A stretch of 27,379 bases of DNA from a virus. The stretch lies in the IMG/VR virus record IMGVR_UViG_3300018418_000105, positions 1 to 27,379 of that record, one strand, 5' to 3'. Under the pieces are notes generated by a model. That model was given only the letters and a program-made list of their open reading frames with translations, did not search any database and was not told where the DNA came from. The translations under genes and the position numbers were made by a program. This document shows positions 26,401-27,379 of this stretch, piece by piece (position 1 is the first letter of the stretch; the number at the start of each line of letters is the position of its first letter).

Positions 26401-27379
26401 CAAAGACAACATTGTCTGTCCTTGCTTTTACTGTTCTTCTTGCTTTATAAAGGCTGTTATTATATTGAACTATAGAACCTCTAGTATAATTTGAACTTAA
26501 ATTAAAGTTATCTTTATATGCACTTTTTACATATGTTGAATTAGGTGCTCCTACAATTAAATATTTTCCATCTGGAGACATAGTAACAGCTTCGCCAAAT
26601 TTACTACTTCCTGCTGAAAAGTTTTCTGTAGGTTGAATTGTTTGTACTAACGAAAGAGTTCCATTTACAGTGCTTCCGTCATCTTCTCGTTTATAAACAT
26701 AAACTTTTCCGTCTCCGTCTAACGGTGAACCAACAGCAACAAATGTTCCATCATCTTGCGATGTAATACTTTCACCATAACTTTGATCTGTAATAGTTGG
26801 ATTAACTAAGTCTTCGTCGAAGTTATACGATCCTTCTGCTTTAATTACATTCCATTTTCCAGTTAATGTATTATCTATATTATCAATCCACAGTAACTCT
26901 CCAGGATCAATATTATTTTCGGCATACTGGTTAGAATCTGTTAGAGTTGCTACACGATTAGAAACAAATTTAGTTATTGTACCTGACAATCCAGTTTCTT
27001 CTTGTGTTAAAGATGCTTCACCTAGTTCTATAGTTACTTGATTAAGTTCACTCGAGACTACTTTATAAAATCCGTCTATATCTACAACATCTATAATACC
27101 TATAATATCACCTTCTACAAAGTTTGATAACTTGTCTAGTGTAAGTATTGCTGTAGTGCCAAGTGGCGTTGCTGTTGTAATTCTAAATTGTGTACCTATG
27201 TGCTTATAAACATTCCATTCTTGGCCTTCAAATGTAACCCAAATATAATCTCCTTGTTTTACTTCTTGCAAATCAAGTGTTAAAATGTCATCTTTATTTT
27301 TTACAGTCCATTGTACGTCACTTTCTCTGACATATCCTGCTGTCTTAAATGCACTATCTGCTCTATATTTGGTAGGGAA
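17435..27379 (-). CDS. giant virion structural protein, N-terminus outside the window (>3,314 aa)
   Basis: The frame is open to the right edge; the first candidate start inside (TTG at 27271) is not needed, since the 36 codons before it read GYVRESDVQWTVKNK-type coding sequence. Parts in order (residue 1 = edge): EGQEWNVYKHIGTQF-type beta domain (~37-120). FG-GAP-like repeats at ~199-290, then a ~870-residue insertion flanked by RGSIVQYNNSLYKARR and YQDQIVVYNNVFYRAL (carbohydrate-binding-module-like), then five more FG-GAP-like repeats (~1157-1447). A Trp/Tyr-rich segment (WGEKQVGELWWDLSTVKYVD). Two GG.GY..PP.V.I stretches (~1785-1850 and ~2135-2195). About eight beta-sandwich repeats with V.VNG..L...DY (~2247-3275), and a GERIEYF...QLRRGTLGT segment (~3120-3150). 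Probably a tail or baseplate-associated fibre; exact role unknown. Confidence 0.85.
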   Translation of the reverse strand, partial: FPTKYRADSAFKTAGYVRESDVQWTVKNKDDILTLDLQEVKQGDYIWVTFEGQEWNVYKHIGTQFRITTATPLGTTAILTLDKLSNFVEGDIIGIIDVVDIDGFYKVVSSELNQVTIELGEASLTQEETGLSGTITKFVSNRVATLTDSNQYAENNIDPGELLWIDNIDNTLTGKWNVIKAEGSYNFDEDLVNPTITDQSYGESITSQDDGTFVAVGSPLDGDGKVYVYKREDDGSTVNGTLSLVQTIQPTENFSAGSSKFGEAVTMSPDGKYLIVGAPNSTYVKSAYKDNFNLSSNYTRGSIVQYNNSLYKARRTVKARTDNVVFGTFDSASRWRSELYKLYGDYTDIKLLATGDVPLIDTTTDHILVRAPIDAYEGSNIGDRLYLGWDNISHNYNPISEVSIVGIDLSASPMKLITDTAHNLEDNDEIIITDVPNDNITILVDQFDNSDPNIPFDTLEQEGVKGLENVKFFVKVLGNDYLEIYYDEDLTLPVNPNIGFSGEPIGPRLGSGELANPLGGDFNGFLRKINKPFNNKLPGIDKTFFETNVHTIRRKVEEVFYVVDPLNIPSVSAGDTVTTPTGNATVVYVKNELGRLVVYANDKNGIFEETGTLYINDTFLIGEYTRPLHEPVDRSSILGGYWEIATGFNYNPNGIITDNGHGLVIKDIKNNFDPNTFSNPDATWHESVDILPYKNSIDTRYEIPVEILAGVDKPFQKETDIVRVLSHQSRGIAGAGTQTFLDNRWIVRLPKNVSDKATSAFNDPQSPSPYIGVWLNDIPGTSGTLPDLSAKGFGDNPYNIINKVQVPVDLWDGYIDYDIFAEIDLVPGDIVREGTTGATAEVVLYQRDLDKARIYVKNVTGDFSFGSRYIDGLAPTSMYLNKDEGNGQLRRIGTTESRQLADSDIGKIAVFQHTEQLPLPERFILPLNANVSDEIGIYETEFISGIEYLTWIEEFKPGLPRTPLVPSNSNNDWEEVDNIPINTNRTASEVVREGAFFVYEKDDVLDRYNFINGFILPNREEGRELASSLKIIQSGDFYKLVINSKETHTNDITTNPGRGRLYFVVNGTDIYGKTYNWTVGRDTNFKGIYSNVSDYYQDQIVVYNNVFYRALTNIQAEEFNSNKWKVLGDHVDFIGYLPNTTGLVIPSDIESIADLTTTAYGRTFDISDSGNILATIAEYSDRNKLVIYRLKNSHFEIIQEFDAPLEARSYGESVVVSDDGNIIAVGAPNTDADQPYQGRVYVYKNVNGTYQQSQILNSPNKEQTEGFGINLGFDGNQLVVTSARGDIILDTTYDRFQDTSNTLGRYVNDPNSPLSPVETIFDKGFTKFAKRIVDSGVVYIYENINNSLVYGQRLEYTDFSVVNFGKDVLVKNNKIYVGLPTINNGSGPGKVAVYHRQQDQKIWNVIRSPIDQPEVDKFRGSFIYNTKTNLLLSRLDIIDPVAGKISGLAEQELSYKTYFDPAFYNVGNQTEKTKYTTWGEKQVGELWWDLSTVKYVDYNQGSVIYSQSVWGSLATGSSIDVYEWVESNIAPDVWDQRADTNLGSARGISGTSKYGTSKYVEKDVYDPISQGFVKKYYFWVKNKRVTPDIESRRRSSYDVANIIRDPAGQRLKFVTILGNDRFILYNCNKSLSDSDVAINFRYWTIDNQENNIHNEYQIISEGLSTSKPKSVIEDKWIDSLIGSDKYHRPVPDPTLSVKQKYGSLNRPRQSWFVNRQEALKQYVERVNRVLKDQLILDNFDTTKLFEKDPVPTFISGHYDTAIDTEQELEFVGTVRAATAILQPVIEDGVITSVTIVNGGRGYRIAPTIKINGTGENLELKPILNNLGIITSVEIINGGTNYTDSLTLTVRPLSVLVRADSTNNGGWTIYGWNPDTRVWSITNKQYYDVSEFWKYKDWYLTGYSALTGIDFLIDDYYQLSGLNDDLGDIIKISNVGSGGWILLEKIVNLDSPDLSTGYRTVGREGGTIEFLSKLYLEDDNAVELRKIIETIRDDIFVDELAEEYNQLFFASLRYVFAEQNYVDWAFKTSFIKAKHNVGTLEQRTTFQNDNLESYEDYVNEVKPYKAKIREYLSSYDTIDNTQSVTTDFDLAPFYDKELNKIVAPEVAIQDGVLIGINFDETLYPAKHWLDNFTFEVEAIEIQDGGTGFTQVPNVIISGGGGTGAKAKAFIGSGSVKSIVITDPGSGYTSPPSVEIVGTQEDGGLQPRLSVILGNNKVKHYSITQKFDRTSPNYEFLNLSEVEEFTSGGIELKLTLKWPMDLTRANIKVFFDGTEALSSEYSYNNETIKQKQGTKTYTRQLGYITLTQAQPVGTVIRVEYNKSYNLLNAADRINTLYNPETGQYGKDLGQLMSGVDYGGVEVRSFEFGSDLGFDSQPWYTSAWDTYDENFEDETFYTDGSTKRFQLSKPLEAGEQYNVYINGIRVDDVNYDGSTRTYLAEDGVTIVALGNPNAIMKTVTTEESSYVTDIDDDGNPRYFVVIENVEEFEEYYTDTAFEAPKDQVVVIRKASSDGSFLPASGFDSLIEGGNLAYGTATGLDAADITIDGDGFITPTTSAGPEELVPGQLLDTLDMKVYDRAGDGSSLITTRNYTATANINQEFFLETLPHNKQAVIVKVNGSILEVDEDYEINFVENKVVMNNPLTVGDRINISSIGDNGEALIDISAFTGTGEKLEFITNVVYRENLSSYITIDGVNASASIYETDNGMLGLRFVTAPPANSFIHYSLFDATNAVSGITSYSEITIDKHIGDGSTVIFNTDPAPFSKLPLSHNIVVRVDNKILYPGYTQHWFIESGREYPLDSAQFGPSTLSPDQVDVYINGEKLGLLTDYRWDFANTQVVLFDNVGQIGDDLEIFVPYTSEYSFSQNTEVILANVNGSFVPGETVEIGTGDSTIISATVKTYNNNRLELIGPYPELVEQFDDDPSIPVEGTESGAISNNMLSVTLIEAGDNIVLNDIPAQDAEIVIYKFSKHDIQDLQIETRVNAAQGNLVAGTDDYYDFRRLNNGLIKLRQPAISTAYLWVTLNGELLTPNVDYRLSKMDEYVQIIRKVEPDDRIQVIHFAGSKTNAKFGYRMFKDMLNRTHYKRLNQDKVYLLAQPLGITDKVIELDDATGLTLPSTELNIPGVLFIDGERIEYFQVDGNTVSQLRRGTLGTSPKLSYIAGTEIMDQGITESIPYTDEMVTLIKLEDESTQIVLDWIPTKGVDEFEVFVSGKRLRKNAISAYQFQKVDSDGNLIQDFINQDSPEGDTILPPEFELTITDDNVAIITLLNSPEANSRVLIVRKIGKLWQNPGEQLRYAKNSIAEFIRGATTELPK

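Noticed and set aside
27241-27271. Start of the giant protein at TTG 27271
   Set aside because: The frame continues upstream to the window edge with coding-like residues (KYRADSAFKTAGYVRESDVQ), and there is no ribosome site before the TTG.

Overview
The window looks like part of the genome of an uncultured marine T4-like myovirus, of the kind that infects cyanobacteria or SAR11-type bacteria. The DNA is strongly A+T-rich. Genes are tightly packed with ATGA and TAATG overlaps, several start regions carry T4-type late promoter boxes (GATAAATA or AATAAATA), and the gene content is phage replication/repair plus virion structure. I saw no integrase, rRNA, tRNA or CRISPR. The host cannot be named from this sequence alone.

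Layout. (1) 1-3170, + strand: the 3' end of a queE gene (7-deazaguanine synthesis), small unknown genes, a short DNA glycosylase that resembles the catalytic domain of vertebrate MBD4, a T4 RNase H/FEN-type 5'-3' exonuclease split by a one-base frameshift, and two more small genes. (2) 3171-3905: a late promoter, a start-codon hairpin and two unknown genes. (3) 3906-6765: a MoxR-type AAA+ ATPase and a protein with an HExxH metallopeptidase-like domain plus a von Willebrand A-like domain. The two genes are separated by a terminator, but each has a near-identical sigma70-type promoter with an inverted repeat on the -10 box. A small unknown gene follows. (4) 6806-7952: three small genes, one possibly virion-associated. 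(5) 7953-9674: a late promoter and a repetitive tail-fibre gene. (6) 9675-9789: a convergent intergenic region with a strong bidirectional terminator. (7) 9790-27379, - strand: a late structural block. In transcription order it holds a giant protein of more than 3,300 residues (start outside the window), a 205-aa virion protein, and three large fibre/baseplate-type proteins that share an N-terminal module. One of the three ends in a tail-collar domain.

How the genes may work together: the left part supplies nucleotide/DNA modification (QueE), base-excision (glycosylase) and primer/flap removal (exonuclease). The middle pair is a chaperone-like MoxR/VWA module. The right part makes the adsorption apparatus and tail. 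Late genes appear to use sigma-gp55-type boxes, while the MoxR and VWA genes appear to use the host-type RNA polymerase. No stretch above 300 bases lacks a gene; the longest intergenic gaps (9675-9789, 5084-5189, 3906-3997) are described as features.
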